From assembly GCF_900109925.1 (NCBI RefSeq), contig NZ_FOBW01000010.1:69710-133709 (forward strand): a stretch of 64,000 nucleotides of DNA, in the 5' to 3' direction. Source of the DNA: Mesobacillus persicus (GTDB taxonomy: Bacteria > Bacillota > Bacilli > Bacillales > Cytobacillaceae). The position numbers and the translations under genes were made by a program. Below are positions 34,894 to 43,996 of the stretch, piece by piece. The notes under the pieces are model-generated. The model did not search any database. It saw only the letters and a program-made list of their open reading frames with translations, and was not told the origin of the DNA. Position 1 is the first letter of the stretch; each line of letters starts with the position of its first letter.

Positions 34894-36441
34894 TTAAATT
34901 CCAGTTGGCCAAGTTGACAGTAGACGCTCCCCTTTTTCTCGTTTAGAGGTTAATAGGTATTCAAGGGACTGGCATAAAAACTTTCGAGTATCGGCAGGTT
35001 CAATGACATCATCAATTAAATGTTTGGCTGCCGCTTTATAAGGTGAACTGTCAAATGACCAATGCTTGAGAAGCTCTTGCCTCATTTCTTTCGGATTTTC
35101 AGCACGTGCGAGCTCTCGACCGAACACGACATTCACACCAACCTCAGGACCAGTAAAATTGATCTCAGCGGTTGGCCAAGCGACAACTAAGTCACCACCC
35201 ATTCCCGGTCCTGACATATTGCCATATGCAGCACCAATACTTTTCCGAATAACCACTGAGATCTTAGGCACAGTTGATAAGGCTAGTGCTTGATTCCAAA
35301 CCATAATTTTTGTTGGCATTTTTGCCTTCTCTGCATCTGAGCTGATCCTAAATCCAGGCGTGTCATGGAGAAAAACTAAAGGAATATGATAAGAGTCACA
35401 AAGGCAAATGAATTCGGTTGCCTTTTGACATTCTTGAGGACCAGGAGCCCCGGCGAATTGGTTCGGTTGGTTCGCAATAATCCCCACCGTATGCCCATTT
35501 AAATGAGCAAAAGCTGTAATTAAGCCTTTCCCAAACTTCGGCTGAACCTCAAAAATCTTCCCATCATCAACGAGGACACCGATGATTTTCTTCATATCGT
35601 AGACTCGATTTCTCTGCTGGGGAAGAATATCTAATACTTCCTCAACCCTTCGGTATGGATCATCACTTGTTCCTCTCATCTTTGGGCGTTCATCCGCATT
35701 TTGGGGCATATAGTCAAAATACTCTTTAAGCTGATCAATACATTCTTCTTCTGTGACCCCATCTTGGTCAATCTGACCAGTATTCTTATTATGAACATCT
35801 ACCCCACCCAGTTCTTCTGGAGGTATTTTTTGACCATTAGCAAGCTCAAGCATCCTCGGTCCTGCAATGGCCATACAAGTTCCATGGAGCTGGGTAACAA
35901 AATCGGAGGAAACCGCCATCCATGTTGGGCCACCAAAGCTATCACCCAAAATCGCTGTCATTGTCGGAACTTTTCGATGATGAGTTAACATTTCCGGCGG
36001 AAACAATTTGTCACTGATTCCATCAGAACCCATTCCATCCGGCATCCGTAAGCCACCACCTTCGTGTAAAAAGAACATAGGCAGTCCATTCCGGATTGCA
36101 AAATCATGAACCATCCGAGATTTTCGAATGTGAACATTTCCCTCTGTGGCAGCAAAAACAGTTTTATCCCCAGCCTGTACAACAGCTGGTCGCCCATTTA
36201 CCTTACATACACCAGCCACTAAACCGTCCCCATAGCTTTTGTTTTCCGTACCACTAACATCTGAGGTGTTTAGCATTCCGAGTTCCATAAATGTGTCGGA
36301 ATCAGCTAGTTTTTCAATTCGCTCACGGGCTGTCAGGAAACCGCGTTCATGTTGATTTTGAATTTTTTCTACTCCGCCTCCAAGACGAGCTGATGCTTTT
36401 CGTTCTTGCAGGTCCTCTACTTGCCTTCTAATCGTATCCAT
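34894..36441 (-). CDS. Acyl-CoA carboxylase carboxyltransferase subunit (PccB/YqjD-like)
   Basis: A 515-residue carboxyltransferase with the two crotonase-like halves: GGLRMPDG and GDSFGGPTWMAVSSDF in the first, LFLHDTPGFR and SVVIRKSIGAAYGNMSGPGMGGDLVVAWP in the second. It would transfer CO2 from biotin to propionyl-, methylcrotonyl- or acetyl-CoA. No biotin carboxylase or biotin carrier gene lies next to it, so its partners are elsewhere. AGGAGGG precedes ATG 36441. Upstream at 36612-36625 is a weak cre-like sequence; 36442-36728 is otherwise an AT-rich divergent promoter region. Confidence 0.88.
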   Translation of the reverse strand: MDTIRRQVEDLQERKASARLGGGVEKIQNQHERGFLTARERIEKLADSDTFMELGMLNTSDVSGTENKSYGDGLVAGVCKVNGRPAVVQAGDKTVFAATEGNVHIRKSRMVHDFAIRNGLPMFFLHEGGGLRMPDGMGSDGISDKLFPPEMLTHHRKVPTMTAILGDSFGGPTWMAVSSDFVTQLHGTCMAIAGPRMLELANGQKIPPEELGGVDVHNKNTGQIDQDGVTEEECIDQLKEYFDYMPQNADERPKMRGTSDDPYRRVEEVLDILPQQRNRVYDMKKIIGVLVDDGKIFEVQPKFGKGLITAFAHLNGHTVGIIANQPNQFAGAPGPQECQKATEFICLCDSYHIPLVFLHDTPGFRISSDAEKAKMPTKIMVWNQALALSTVPKISVVIRKSIGAAYGNMSGPGMGGDLVVAWPTAEINFTGPEVGVNVVFGRELARAENPKEMRQELLKHWSFDSSPYKAAAKHLIDDVIEPADTRKFLCQSLEYLLTSKREKGERLLSTWPTGI

Positions 36442-36728
36442 AGTACCCTCCTAAAACATTTTCTACCAACATCCCAACCAGTTAGTATAATGAGTTCATA
36501 AAACTGCATTGGGTGTCTGTGTCCACACAATGAATCAAACCGGTTTACAACTATGGTGTGGATGATATTCAAAATTTTCAGAATTAACCTTATGTTTTAT
36601 CATAATACTTTTGAAAGCGTTTAACAAATATTTTAATAGTTTACTCTGTTCTCATTTGGTTATCTGTTAAGTGCAATCTTTTCAATCAATTGTTAGAATT
36701 AGATATCACTTATTTATGGAGGTTTATC

Positions 36729-37118
36729 ATGAACGGAATCATCTTATTTGACGGCGAATGCCACTTTTGTGACCAGAGTGTTCAATTTATTATAAAAAGA
36801 GATCCTCATGCATATTTTAAATTTGCCTCATTACAGAGTGACCTCGGGCAACAATTATGTAAAGAACACGATATCTACTCAAATATAGACAGTTTGGTTC
36901 TCATCGAAGGCAACCAATCTTATATTAAATCTACTGCCGTTTTTCGTATTTGCAGAAACTTAAAGGGTGCATGGAAAGCTCTTGCATTTTTGCAAGTCCT
37001 TCCAGCACCCCTCCGAAACTTTGGTTATGATGTTTTCGCAAAAAACAGACATAAATGGTTTGGAACAAAGGATACATGTGAACTGCCTCCCCCTGAAATT
37101 AGAAAGAGGTTTTTATAG
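36729..37118 (+). CDS. DCC family thiol-disulfide oxidoreductase-like protein (YuxK type)
   Basis: A 129-residue protein with the founding motif FDGECHFCDQSVQFIIKRD (DxxCxxC, residues 7-13), a SLVLIEG strand and the C-terminal YDVFAKNRHKWFG. The family is predicted to have a thioredoxin-like fold with a redox CxxC; its partner is unknown. ATG 36729 follows GGAGGT by six bases. Confidence 0.9.
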   Translation: MNGIILFDGECHFCDQSVQFIIKRDPHAYFKFASLQSDLGQQLCKEHDIYSNIDSLVLIEGNQSYIKSTAVFRICRNLKGAWKALAFLQVLPAPLRNFGYDVFAKNRHKWFGTKDTCELPPPEIRKRFL

Positions 37119-37162
37119 CTTCCACCCAAAAAGCCTCCTCTAATTCAGAATTTGACTAGCGT

Positions 37163-37720
37163 CTATAATTTAAATCTTTCTTTAATGGTTTCGGTAACTT
37201 CTTTCGCACTGAGAGTCGTATTGTTTATTTTTATATAATTTTCCTTGATGATTTCACCTGGAAAAGAGTTTAATCTGTATTGATCCATGCTTGCTTTTAG
37301 TTCATTTTCTGACCATTCAATGTTCCGCTTTGATGGCTTATGTTCTAGTCGATTTGAAGTTTTATTCCGCTCAAGCCTCTCCTTCATTTCTGCTTCAAGC
37401 TCGACAAAGTAGACGCTTCCACCTTTGCTCTCAAAGATTTGGCATAGGTCCTCTACAAATTTCCAGTCATCCTCTTCATTAAAAGCCCAAACATAGGTGA
37501 AAATTAACCCTTCTAATTTACTATTAGCAGCTGCTTTAAAGATTTCGAAACGAAACAGGGTCGATAGTCTCCATGTTTCAGAACTAAATCCGAAAAGAGG
37601 GGGTAGTAATTCAAGAGTCATATGATTATGGAAAAGTTTTAATTCTGTCAGTTTTTCAAGTTCTTGTCCTACCGTCATTTTGCCGACTGCTTGAGGACCA
37701 AAAATCAACACTAGTTTCAT
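37163..37720 (-). CDS. P-loop NTPase / small kinase-like protein
   Basis: A 185-residue soluble protein with Walker A IFGPQAVGKMT (residues 6-16), a helical body and a C-terminal region rich in charged residues (RLERNKTSNRLEHKP). The overall layout resembles shikimate kinase-like or adenylate kinase-like proteins often annotated only as AAA/shikimate kinase. The unusual QAVGKM loop does not identify a substrate. It precedes a GNAT gene's end by 16 bases, so the two may be co-transcribed. Confidence 0.75.
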   Translation of the reverse strand: MKLVLIFGPQAVGKMTVGQELEKLTELKLFHNHMTLELLPPLFGFSSETWRLSTLFRFEIFKAAANSKLEGLIFTYVWAFNEEDDWKFVEDLCQIFESKGGSVYFVELEAEMKERLERNKTSNRLEHKPSKRNIEWSENELKASMDQYRLNSFPGEIIKENYIKINNTTLSAKEVTETIKERFKL

Positions 37721-37736
37721 TAATATTCACTCTTCT

Positions 37737-38237
37737 CTATAGAAATAACACCATATGTTCTTCGTCTAAATAGGTTCCATCTTCGAATTTTAAAGCATGT
37801 CTTTCCCTTCCAAACACCTCAAAACCTAGTGAGGTATACAAGTTCTTGGCAGGTTCGTTTGTTGCGACTACGGTTAAATTCAATTGCTCGATTCCATCGA
37901 TTGTATTTGCCTGATTAATTGCTTCTAACAATAATTTTTTCCCAACCCCCAAGCCACGTTTGTCAGGTTGAACATACATAGCAAAGATATTCGCTTTATG
38001 ACTTAACTTCAAATATTTCTCTCTAAACAACGTCACTGTTCCAACCAATTCAGCTTCTTGAAAAGCACCAATTGTAATGGATTCATCTGACGCCAACCTC
38101 TCGGCATAGGTTTCAATGGACCTGTCCTTCTCCTCTGCATAACTAGATCCGAAGGCTTCAGGATTATTCTTTAATGCTTCTAATCTAACTTTCTGATAGG
38201 ATTTAGCATCTTCCGACTTCAATCTTCTAATTTCCAT
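37737..38237 (-). CDS. GNAT-family N-acetyltransferase
   Basis: A 166-residue acetyltransferase with the acetyl-CoA motif YVQPDKRGLGVGKKLLLEAI (near residues 90-110) and the late NEPAKNLYTSLGFEVFGRE. ATG 38237 follows GAGGTG; an upstream in-frame TTG overlaps that site. It is immediately upstream of the P-loop gene, probably in one transcript. The acceptor is unknown. Confidence 0.9.
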   Translation of the reverse strand: MEIRRLKSEDAKSYQKVRLEALKNNPEAFGSSYAEEKDRSIETYAERLASDESITIGAFQEAELVGTVTLFREKYLKLSHKANIFAMYVQPDKRGLGVGKKLLLEAINQANTIDGIEQLNLTVVATNEPAKNLYTSLGFEVFGRERHALKFEDGTYLDEEHMVLFL

Positions 38238-38292
38238 TTTACACCTCAATTTTTTTATTCATTATACACGATTTCCTTATGGGTAATATAGG

Positions 38293-38329
38293 AAAAAGGT
38301 GCCCCAACGCTTATGGAACACCTTTTTTA
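38293..38329 (-). terminator. Terminator of the second GntR-ABC operon
   Basis: Reverse strand AAAAAAGGTG and CACCTTTTT pair around the loop, with a T-run, eight bases past the stop at 38337. Confidence 0.7.
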
Positions 38330-38336
38330 TACTAAT

Positions 38337-38999
38337 TTATTTATCAACTACTTCTAAATAAACATTTTCAGCATTTAATTCAAGATCTCTAGGTACCCTT
38401 AGATAGATAAATGACTCCCCGCTACTAAAGTAATGATTCTGAATAAATTCCCCGGTGAATTGTCTTATTGGATAACTATTCGTCGCAATCGATAAATCTA
38501 TATTCTGCCTAATGGGGACGATAGAAAGAGTGTGACCAGCCAACTCGATATCGGGCAACTTAATAATATTAGAAAAGTCGTATCCATCCACAGTTAATTC
38601 GTTTCCATATAAAAACAACTCAACCGTGGAATCCTCCCCTTGTTTCTTTTCCACAAAAACTTGTGACCCGTAATCGGGGCTTGCAGTAATCGTTAACGTT
38701 TGATTTTGGTAGTTATCAAATTTGATCTCTTTTATTAAATATTCATCGGCCTTATCGATTTGCCCTTTGCTTAGGTTGGTATATAAGGAACTCAAGCCTT
38801 CGTCATGGACTTCCTGCCCCCCTTTTGCCTGACTTATCGTTTCTTCAGTCAAAACAGCAACAGCAATAGTGGAAAGAACCAGTACACTGGTATAAACAAC
38901 TAATAACCAGTGGGTTATTTTTATGGTTACAAAGCTATTCCCAGCTTTAATCATATAAAAGATCAACCCACCTAAAAGTACGATCAGTAGCAAGCTCAT
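38337..38999 (-). CDS. Membrane-anchored accessory protein of the ABC operon
   Basis: Two N-terminal hydrophobic segments (residues 2-18 and 27-52) are followed by a domain of about 165 residues that is probably extracytoplasmic, beta-rich and without a motif I recognise. The start overlaps the permease stop (ATGA, 38996-38999), so it belongs to the GntR-ABC operon and likely assists or senses for the exporter. No named family. Confidence 0.65.
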   Translation of the reverse strand: MSLLLIVLLGGLIFYMIKAGNSFVTIKITHWLLVVYTSVLVLSTIAVAVLTEETISQAKGGQEVHDEGLSSLYTNLSKGQIDKADEYLIKEIKFDNYQNQTLTITASPDYGSQVFVEKKQGEDSTVELFLYGNELTVDGYDFSNIIKLPDIELAGHTLSIVPIRQNIDLSIATNSYPIRQFTGEFIQNHYFSSGESFIYLRVPRDLELNAENVYLEVVDK

Positions 39000-39739
39000 C
39001 GTCTAACCTCCAATCGATTTAAGATGCTGATGGCCGCTATGAACAATGCGACAGCAGTTAATACAGTCTTTCCTACAAATAAGAAGAGGACAGATTCCAT
39101 CGCATAAAACTTATAAACATTCGATACGATAAATCCATTAGTAACTACACCTTCCAGAAATAATAGTCCAATAAATAGGATTGGAAAGAGAAGGACAAAC
39201 AATTTACTTACTTGGATTAACGAACCAATCAAATATCCACATGCGCCAATTAACATTAAATAAAGAAAAGCCACGACAAATCCAAGTACCATATGTTCAG
39301 CACCACTACCTATGTTGTACAACTGTTCATTTAAAATCAAATAAGAAATCATCTGAAGCAAATTCCCTGAAAGCAAAGCTGTTACGCTTCCTAGAACACT
39401 TGCCGTGACAAGGAAAAGGATATTCGAAAGGCTGCTACTTAGTCGACTAGTCACAAAAGAAAAGTCATGGTTCCTATAGGGTCTAGTTGTGATTGTAACC
39501 GCCGTAATAAACGACCAAATAAGGGTGAAAACAAGCACCAAATCCGGGGAATAATATTTTACATTCACATTGACAAAACTTCCCCCCATGCCAGACGAAC
39601 TGATGCCACCTAACGAAAACAGAATAGCCAATATTTGAATTCCAACGAGCGAACTAAAAGAATCAATATTCGCTTTTAGCTTATAAAAATACTGTTTTTT
39701 TACTGTTTCTGCTAAACTAGTTGTTGTTAAAGACATCAT
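38996..39739 (-). CDS. ABC-2 type transporter permease
   Basis: About 247 residues with six hydrophobic segments typical of a small ABC-2 exporter membrane subunit (VGIQILAILFSLGGISS first, VLTAVALFIAAISIL last). It overlaps the ATPase gene by about 23 bases and is preceded by AAAGGAGG, so I place the start at ATG 39739 (39736 is equally possible). It forms the channel for the ATPase encoded upstream; the substrate is unknown. Confidence 0.8.
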   Translation of the reverse strand: MMSLTTTSLAETVKKQYFYKLKANIDSFSSLVGIQILAILFSLGGISSSGMGGSFVNVNVKYYSPDLVLVFTLIWSFITAVTITTRPYRNHDFSFVTSRLSSSLSNILFLVTASVLGSVTALLSGNLLQMISYLILNEQLYNIGSGAEHMVLGFVVAFLYLMLIGACGYLIGSLIQVSKLFVLLFPILFIGLLFLEGVVTNGFIVSNVYKFYAMESVLFLFVGKTVLTAVALFIAAISILNRLEVRR

Positions 39740-40619
39740 CAATTCCTCCTTTCGTTTCTGTTGTCAGGTACACAAACAGATCACTTGAACGAACAGGTGT
39801 TAATTCTAACCCCAATTGATGTGCTTTATTAAGTGCTTCCTCAGAAAAATCATTTTTAACAACGACATATAGAGTGTTCATCCCCACGGAATTCTTATAA
39901 AGAACTTCTCTCTCCTTTGTGAAGTCGAGAACATCTTCAGAAGCTCCCTTCACTCCAATTGCCCACTCTTTTAAATCAGAGACTGGCATATGCAAAAGTA
40001 TCATGCCATTATGGATTAACAAAACATCCTCCAACAAATCTTCAATTTCGTCAAGATGGTGACTTGATAGTATGATTGTTCGCGGATAGTCAATATAATC
40101 CTTGAGTAAGGCACGGTAGAAATCCTTCCTAACCGCTTCATCCATTCCAGTTGTCGGTTCATCAAAAATGGTCAACGGACATCTCGATGCCAATCCGATT
40201 ATCATATTGAACGTGCTTGTTTTTCCTTTCGAAAGTCGATTGTGATACCCCTTCGCATCAAAAGAAAAATAGTTAAACAACTTTCGTGCCAGTTGGTCAT
40301 CCCAATTTGGATAAAAACGAGCGGCTTCGTTTAATAATTCACCTAGCTGTAATGCTGGGGGGAAGCTCATTTGGTCGTCAACAAAAATCGAATTAACGGA
40401 TACGTTTAAGCTATTGAAGGGAGTTTCTGAAAAAACATTCATCTTACCTGATGTCTCCCGAATAAATCCCGCGATAATTTTAAGTAACGTCGTTTTCCCC
40501 GCTCCATTTCGACCAATTAATCCCGTTATCTTGTTTTCCTCAATCGAAAAAGTAAGCTCTTTTAAAACCTGTTTACGAAAATAATTCTTCGTTATCCCCT
40601 TAGATTCAATTACCTTCAT
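39717..40619 (-). CDS. ABC transporter ATP-binding protein (YhcG/YtrB-like)
   Basis: Walker A GRNGAGKTT (near residue 38), signature LSKGKTSTFNMIIGLA (degenerate, as is common in this subgroup), Walker B LTIFDEPTTGMD and ILSSHHLDEIE. A C-terminal domain of about 80 residues follows. It starts at ATG 40619, overlapping the GntR stop by four bases. Confidence 0.9.
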   Translation of the reverse strand: MKVIESKGITKNYFRKQVLKELTFSIEENKITGLIGRNGAGKTTLLKIIAGFIRETSGKMNVFSETPFNSLNVSVNSIFVDDQMSFPPALQLGELLNEAARFYPNWDDQLARKLFNYFSFDAKGYHNRLSKGKTSTFNMIIGLASRCPLTIFDEPTTGMDEAVRKDFYRALLKDYIDYPRTIILSSHHLDEIEDLLEDVLLIHNGMILLHMPVSDLKEWAIGVKGASEDVLDFTKEREVLYKNSVGMNTLYVVVKNDFSEEALNKAHQLGLELTPVRSSDLFVYLTTETKGGIDDVFNNN

Positions 40620-40993
40620 TTTCCGCCCTCCTCAGCCATTTTCTCTCTCAACATCGCGAATAAATCATCATTACTAATTTGTAGTCTTCTTGCCTCTAAT
40701 ACTAACTCTTGTACTAAGTGCTTTAACGTTTGATTTTTCCGTTTATTGAGGATGATTTCTCTCGCTTCACCCGTAACAAACATGCCCAACCCCCGCTTTT
40801 TATATAAAATGTTTTCTTCAACAAGCAAATTGAGTCCCTTTGCGGCCGTGGCGGGATTAATCGTGTACATTTCAGCTAATTGGTATTGTGAATACACCTT
40901 TTGATCGCTGTGAAAATGTCCATTTAGAATTTCTGATTCAATCCACTCTGCAATTTGCACATAAATAGGCTTAGTACTATCCGTATTAAGAAT
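40616..40993 (-). CDS. GntR-family repressor (YhcF/YtrA-like), probable non-canonical ATT start
   Basis: The winged helix runs SQYQLAEMYTINPATAAKGLNLLVEE. The first canonical start is GTG 40960, but the frame continues upstream as ILNTDSTKPIYV, which is the conserved KPIYxQ lead-in of this family, as in the YtrA-like protein at 10890 (RSRKPIYEQL). No ATG, GTG or TTG exists there. ATT at 40991-40993 sits eight bases after GGGAGG and is the likely start; ACG 40994-40996 is the alternative. 125 residues. Confidence 0.8.
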   Translation of the reverse strand: MLNTDSTKPIYVQIAEWIESEILNGHFHSDQKVYSQYQLAEMYTINPATAAKGLNLLVEENILYKKRGLGMFVTGEAREIILNKRKNQTLKHLVQELVLEARRLQISNDDLFAMLREKMAEEGGK

Positions 40994-41017
40994 CGTCCTC
41001 GCCTCCCTCTAATATAG

Positions 41018-41065
41018 TGCATTACTGTTGTAATGTAGTATATAACGTACATTGAGAAACTTCAA
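41018..41065 (-). promoter_or_regulatory. Promoter and operator of the second GntR-ABC operon
   Basis: Reverse strand TTGAAG (41060-41065), 17 bases and TATACT (41037-41042) form a sigma-A-type promoter. Immediately downstream TGCATTAC-TGTT-GTAATGTA (41018-41037) is a near-perfect inverted repeat over the expected transcription start, a likely site for the GntR protein. It differs from the YtrA operator upstream of the other operon. The remaining gene-free bases to 41339 hold only the terminator at 41111. Confidence 0.65.
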
Positions 41066-41110
41066 TGGGTTTTACCAAAAAAGGGCATTTATCTACGAAA
41101 CTTTCCAAAT

Positions 41111-41142
41111 AAAAAACAGTCCAAGAATGATATGGACTGTTT
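41111..41142 (-). terminator. Terminator-like hairpin
   Basis: AAACAGTCCA and TGGACTGTTT are perfect 10-base arms with six T following on the reverse strand. It lies about 200 bases past the GNAT stop at 41340, the nearest gene it could serve. Confidence 0.6.
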
Positions 41143-41339
41143 ATTCTTTACAACTTATTATCAGTTTCCCAACCTTTGACTATGGCATTGTTTCGCTACC
41201 ATCTGAACTACAGCGAGTTGATTCTCTCCAACTTTTTCTAAGATAATGGATTATGACAAGTAGGCTATGTATTTTTTAAAGAAACTCAAAACCAATGAAA
41301 ATAGGATCATATATAAGTCCTTCATAATTACCGAAAGTC

Positions 41340-41870
41340 TTATCCCTTATCATCGCTTCCGATCTTGCTCCATTCATGTTCCAACATACTCATTTCCCAG
41401 AGACTCCAATATTCATCCTCAAATTTGCAGGTATCTCTTAACAATCCCTCTTTTTTGAATCCTACCTTTTCATAACAAGCAATAGCCGTCAGATTGAAGT
41501 CAAATACCCCCAGACTTACTCGGTGCAGCTTTAATTCTTCAAATGCTATTCGTAGGATCTCATTTACCATTAATTCCCCAATCCCTTGTCCTCGAACAAT
41601 CGGATCTCCAACCAAGACTCTCCCGATTCTAGCGGATTTGTTTGTCTGATCAATCCTAGCTAACGATATATGACCAATAACCTTGCTAGTACCTTTCTGA
41701 TAAACACTATATGCTAGAATCGTAGGGTCTTGTTTATATTTATTTAATTGTTCGTCATCTAGAGGATATTGAAAGCTAGAACCAGCCCATTGCAACAAAA
41801 AGGCAGGTGATTGAACCCAATTGATTAATTGAGGGAAATGTGAACGCTCAAAAGGTTTCAATTCAATCAT
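41340..41870 (-). CDS. GNAT-family N-acetyltransferase (RimJ/RimL-like)
   Basis: A 176-residue enzyme with acetyl-CoA motif RIGRVLVGDPIVRGQGIGELM (near residues 80-100) and the late LTAIACYEKVGFKKEGLLRD. GGAGGAG precedes ATG 41870. It is a single gene of unknown acceptor. Confidence 0.9.
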   Translation of the reverse strand: MIELKPFERSHFPQLINWVQSPAFLLQWAGSSFQYPLDDEQLNKYKQDPTILAYSVYQKGTSKVIGHISLARIDQTNKSARIGRVLVGDPIVRGQGIGELMVNEILRIAFEELKLHRVSLGVFDFNLTAIACYEKVGFKKEGLLRDTCKFEDEYWSLWEMSMLEHEWSKIGSDDKG

Positions 41871-41958
41871 GATCTAACTCCTCCAATAAAATGTCATTAA
41901 TTTAAATAATTGAGGAGTTGCACTAGCAACCCCCTTGTCCTTTTCTTGCTGATTGTAC

Positions 41959-42321
41959 TTAGTGTAATTGAATATCGTCTCTAAGTGAACCGACTTTTTC
42001 TAATGCTTGTCCAATATCAGATTCGCTCACACCGTAGTGTGTCAGTGCATCATGTAGATGGGTAACAATAGCATTAAAATGTTCAGGTTGAATATTCATC
42101 CCTTCATGGGCCTTTTCCATTGATTTTCCAGAATACTGATGGGGACCACCCAATGCGAAGCTGATAAACTTCGTTTGATGGCGAATTTGTTTTTCCATAT
42201 CAGTACCTTCAAAGTAGTGGTTTACCGAATCATCCTTTAGCACCAATTGATGATAAAAATAGTCCACCACTTTCGCAATCGCTTCTTCTCCGCCAACTTT
42301 CTCGTACAGGCTTTGTTCCAT
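41959..42321 (-). CDS. Group 1 truncated haemoglobin
   Basis: A 120-residue 2-over-2 globin: LYEKVGGEEAIAKVVDYFYHQL with the B-helix Tyr, ISFALGGPHQYSGKSMEKAHEGM with the proximal His in AHEGM, and HFNAIVTHLHDALTHYGV. It binds haem and O2 or NO. ATG 42321 follows GAGGTG; the in-frame ATG nine bases upstream (42330) does not. It could support NO or oxygen handling near the respiratory genes, but no direct link is visible. Confidence 0.92.
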   Translation of the reverse strand: MEQSLYEKVGGEEAIAKVVDYFYHQLVLKDDSVNHYFEGTDMEKQIRHQTKFISFALGGPHQYSGKSMEKAHEGMNIQPEHFNAIVTHLHDALTHYGVSESDIGQALEKVGSLRDDIQLH

Positions 42322-42584
42322 TAAGTACACCTCTTTTTATTTAATATAGGAATTATTTTCTTCAGAAAATAAATTTATATCCATTTTTTTCTAAGACGTT
42401 TAGAGGTAAGAGCCTTCCTACGCATTAACTTATATAAAAAAAGCTGCTCAATAAGCATATCTGCCAATTAAACCTATGGACCAAAATTTATGTATAATTA
42501 ATAAATACTAAAGTTTAAAGATTGAACGCAACCTTCGTATCTATCAAGTTATGAAAGACTTCAAACTATTATTGAGGTGATAAA

Positions 42585-43052
42585 ATGATATTACACATTA
42601 GTCCTATGAATGAACATTATGCATACCAAATCCTAACCTGGCAGTATGAGCCACCTTATGATTTTTACAATAATAACTTTAGCGATAGTGCTTTGCAAGA
42701 GTTGCTTGAGAACCCCTATTATGCGGTAATAGATAATCATGATCAATTAATCGGATTTTTTTGTACTGGAATATCAGCACAAGTGCCAGCTGATTCCATG
42801 GTGGATGTCTATTCAGAACAGAAACTCGATATCGGGGTCGGAATGAAACCCGAGTTAACGGGGCTAGGCAATGGAAAGGCATTTTTTTCGTTTGTTCTCA
42901 ACTACCTTCAAAAGTGCTATAATGACGTACCCTTTCGCTTGACCGTGGCTAAATTTAACAAGAGAGCCATTCGCCTCTATAAACAGTTAGGTTTCAGTGA
43001 GGAAACAGAATTTACACGTGGCTCTACCGTTTTTATAACGATGATACGGTGA
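42585..43052 (+). CDS. GNAT-family N-acetyltransferase
   Basis: A 155-residue acetyltransferase with LDIGVGMKPELTGLGNGKAFFSFVL in the acetyl-CoA motif and the late KFNKRAIRLYKQLGFSEETEF. TGAGGTGAT precedes ATG 42585. It is a single gene followed by a strong terminator. Confidence 0.88.
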   Translation: MILHISPMNEHYAYQILTWQYEPPYDFYNNNFSDSALQELLENPYYAVIDNHDQLIGFFCTGISAQVPADSMVDVYSEQKLDIGVGMKPELTGLGNGKAFFSFVLNYLQKCYNDVPFRLTVAKFNKRAIRLYKQLGFSEETEFTRGSTVFITMIR

Positions 43053-43064
43053 ATAAGCATGAAA

Positions 43065-43098
43065 AAAAGGCAGGAAAACGTATCTGCCTTTTCTTTTA
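43065..43098 (+). terminator. Terminator of the GNAT gene
   Basis: AAAAGGCAG and CTGCCTTTT form a 9-bp stem around 10 bases, followed by CTTTT. Confidence 0.8.
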
Positions 43099-43108
43099 AT
43101 TGACTTTT

Positions 43109-43372
43109 TCAATGGCCTCTTCTAATGCGAAGGATCTTTCGGTATCTTTTAAGGAATGTAACAAACTTGGACTTTAAAAACATGTTCATCCACTTTGATT
43201 CTCTGATTGAAGCACGGAGATTCTGATAGGAGCTCACTAGCCTATCCTTTAGTTTCCCTTCTTTCTTCTCACGTGGACCATTTATGTATCGTTTCCAGAA
43301 AAACTGGACCAGTTCCTCGATCACAAGGAGTAAAACAATTGGTATCAGGGCTATCAACACCCATTTCAACAT
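43109..43372 (-). CDS. Small membrane protein, hypothetical
   Basis: An 87-residue protein with one N-terminal transmembrane helix (LKWVLIALIPIVLLLVIEEL) and a strongly basic cytoplasmic tail. ATG 43372 follows AAAGGAG. No family is recognised. It faces the GNAT gene, sharing the intergenic terminator. Confidence 0.65.
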   Translation of the reverse strand: MLKWVLIALIPIVLLLVIEELVQFFWKRYINGPREKKEGKLKDRLVSSYQNLRASIRESKWMNMFLKSKFVTFLKRYRKILRIRRGH

Positions 43373-43660
43373 AGTTCCAGCTCCTTTCATCAAAAATAAC
43401 TGTTTCCTATAAAATATATGAAACTATCACCATATCATTCCTTTTGAGACATATTTAGTTACTTTAAAGTTCCCCCCCTTAAACCGTTGTAAACCTGAGA
43501 CTCTTCATCTTAAGTTGACCCTTACTCCAAACGGTCTAAATTGTTCAACTTTTCCCTTTGCTGCTACAGTTCCTTTACTACATCTGACATCTTCCATGCA
43601 CTATTAAAGGACCTAAGATATTATTTCGACAAATTCCATACATTTCCTGTTTTTACTTTC

Positions 43661-43955
43661 TTAAGAACATAAGCGCAAGCGCCTTGGTCAGCCCCGTGAG
43701 TCTAGACGAGCCGGCCAGAAGGTTGTCCTTTAACCTTCTTGACGGATTGTACGAAAAGCGGAGGCGACTGCACAGGGACGACAAGCATAAGACGCGCCCT
43801 GTAAGAAGGTGCTTTTTACCTTCTGAAAGGGAGTGGCTTATGTCTTCCGAGTCCCTAGGAGCTGCAGATAGACAAGCTTATGACCCGAGGGGCTAGGCGA
43901 TGGAGCTGGATGCAGAGAACGAACACAATTATCCACATCCTTAACTTTTTATAAA
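43661..43955. repeat. Dispersed structured repeat, copy 1 (about 295 bp)
   Basis: A GC-richer block in a 600-base gene-free stretch (43373-43996), about 85% identical by eye to 48363-48656 and in the same orientation. It contains two internal hairpins (arms ending GAAGGTT/AACCTTC at about 43718-43745 and AGAAGGT/ACCTTCT at about 43805-43825) and distal arms AGCCCC (43690-43695) and GGGGCT (43888-43893). The open frame through it is a by-product. The preceding 43400-43660 shows no gene. Confidence 0.85.
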
Positions 43956-43961
43956 AACAAA

Positions 43962-43987
43962 CAAAAAAACGCCATTTGGCGTTTTTT
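43962..43987 (-). terminator. Terminator of the 77-residue hypothetical gene
   Basis: AAAAAACGCC and GGCGTTTTTT pair tightly around ATTT; it is usable in both directions and lies ten bases past the stop at 43997. Confidence 0.85.
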
Positions 43988-43996
43988 CTCTATTGC

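Noticed and set aside
36612-36625. TGAAAGCGTTTAAC as a cre site for the carboxyltransferase gene
   Set aside because: The right half departs from the cre pattern at the invariant C, and it lies about 170 bases upstream of the gene; too weak to list as a site.
43684-43896. Open frame in repeat copy 1, with a similar frame in copy 2 (48286-48558)
   Set aside because: The frames follow the repeat sequence, lack ribosome binding sites and are not confined by gene-like signals; the paired base changes argue for structure, not protein.
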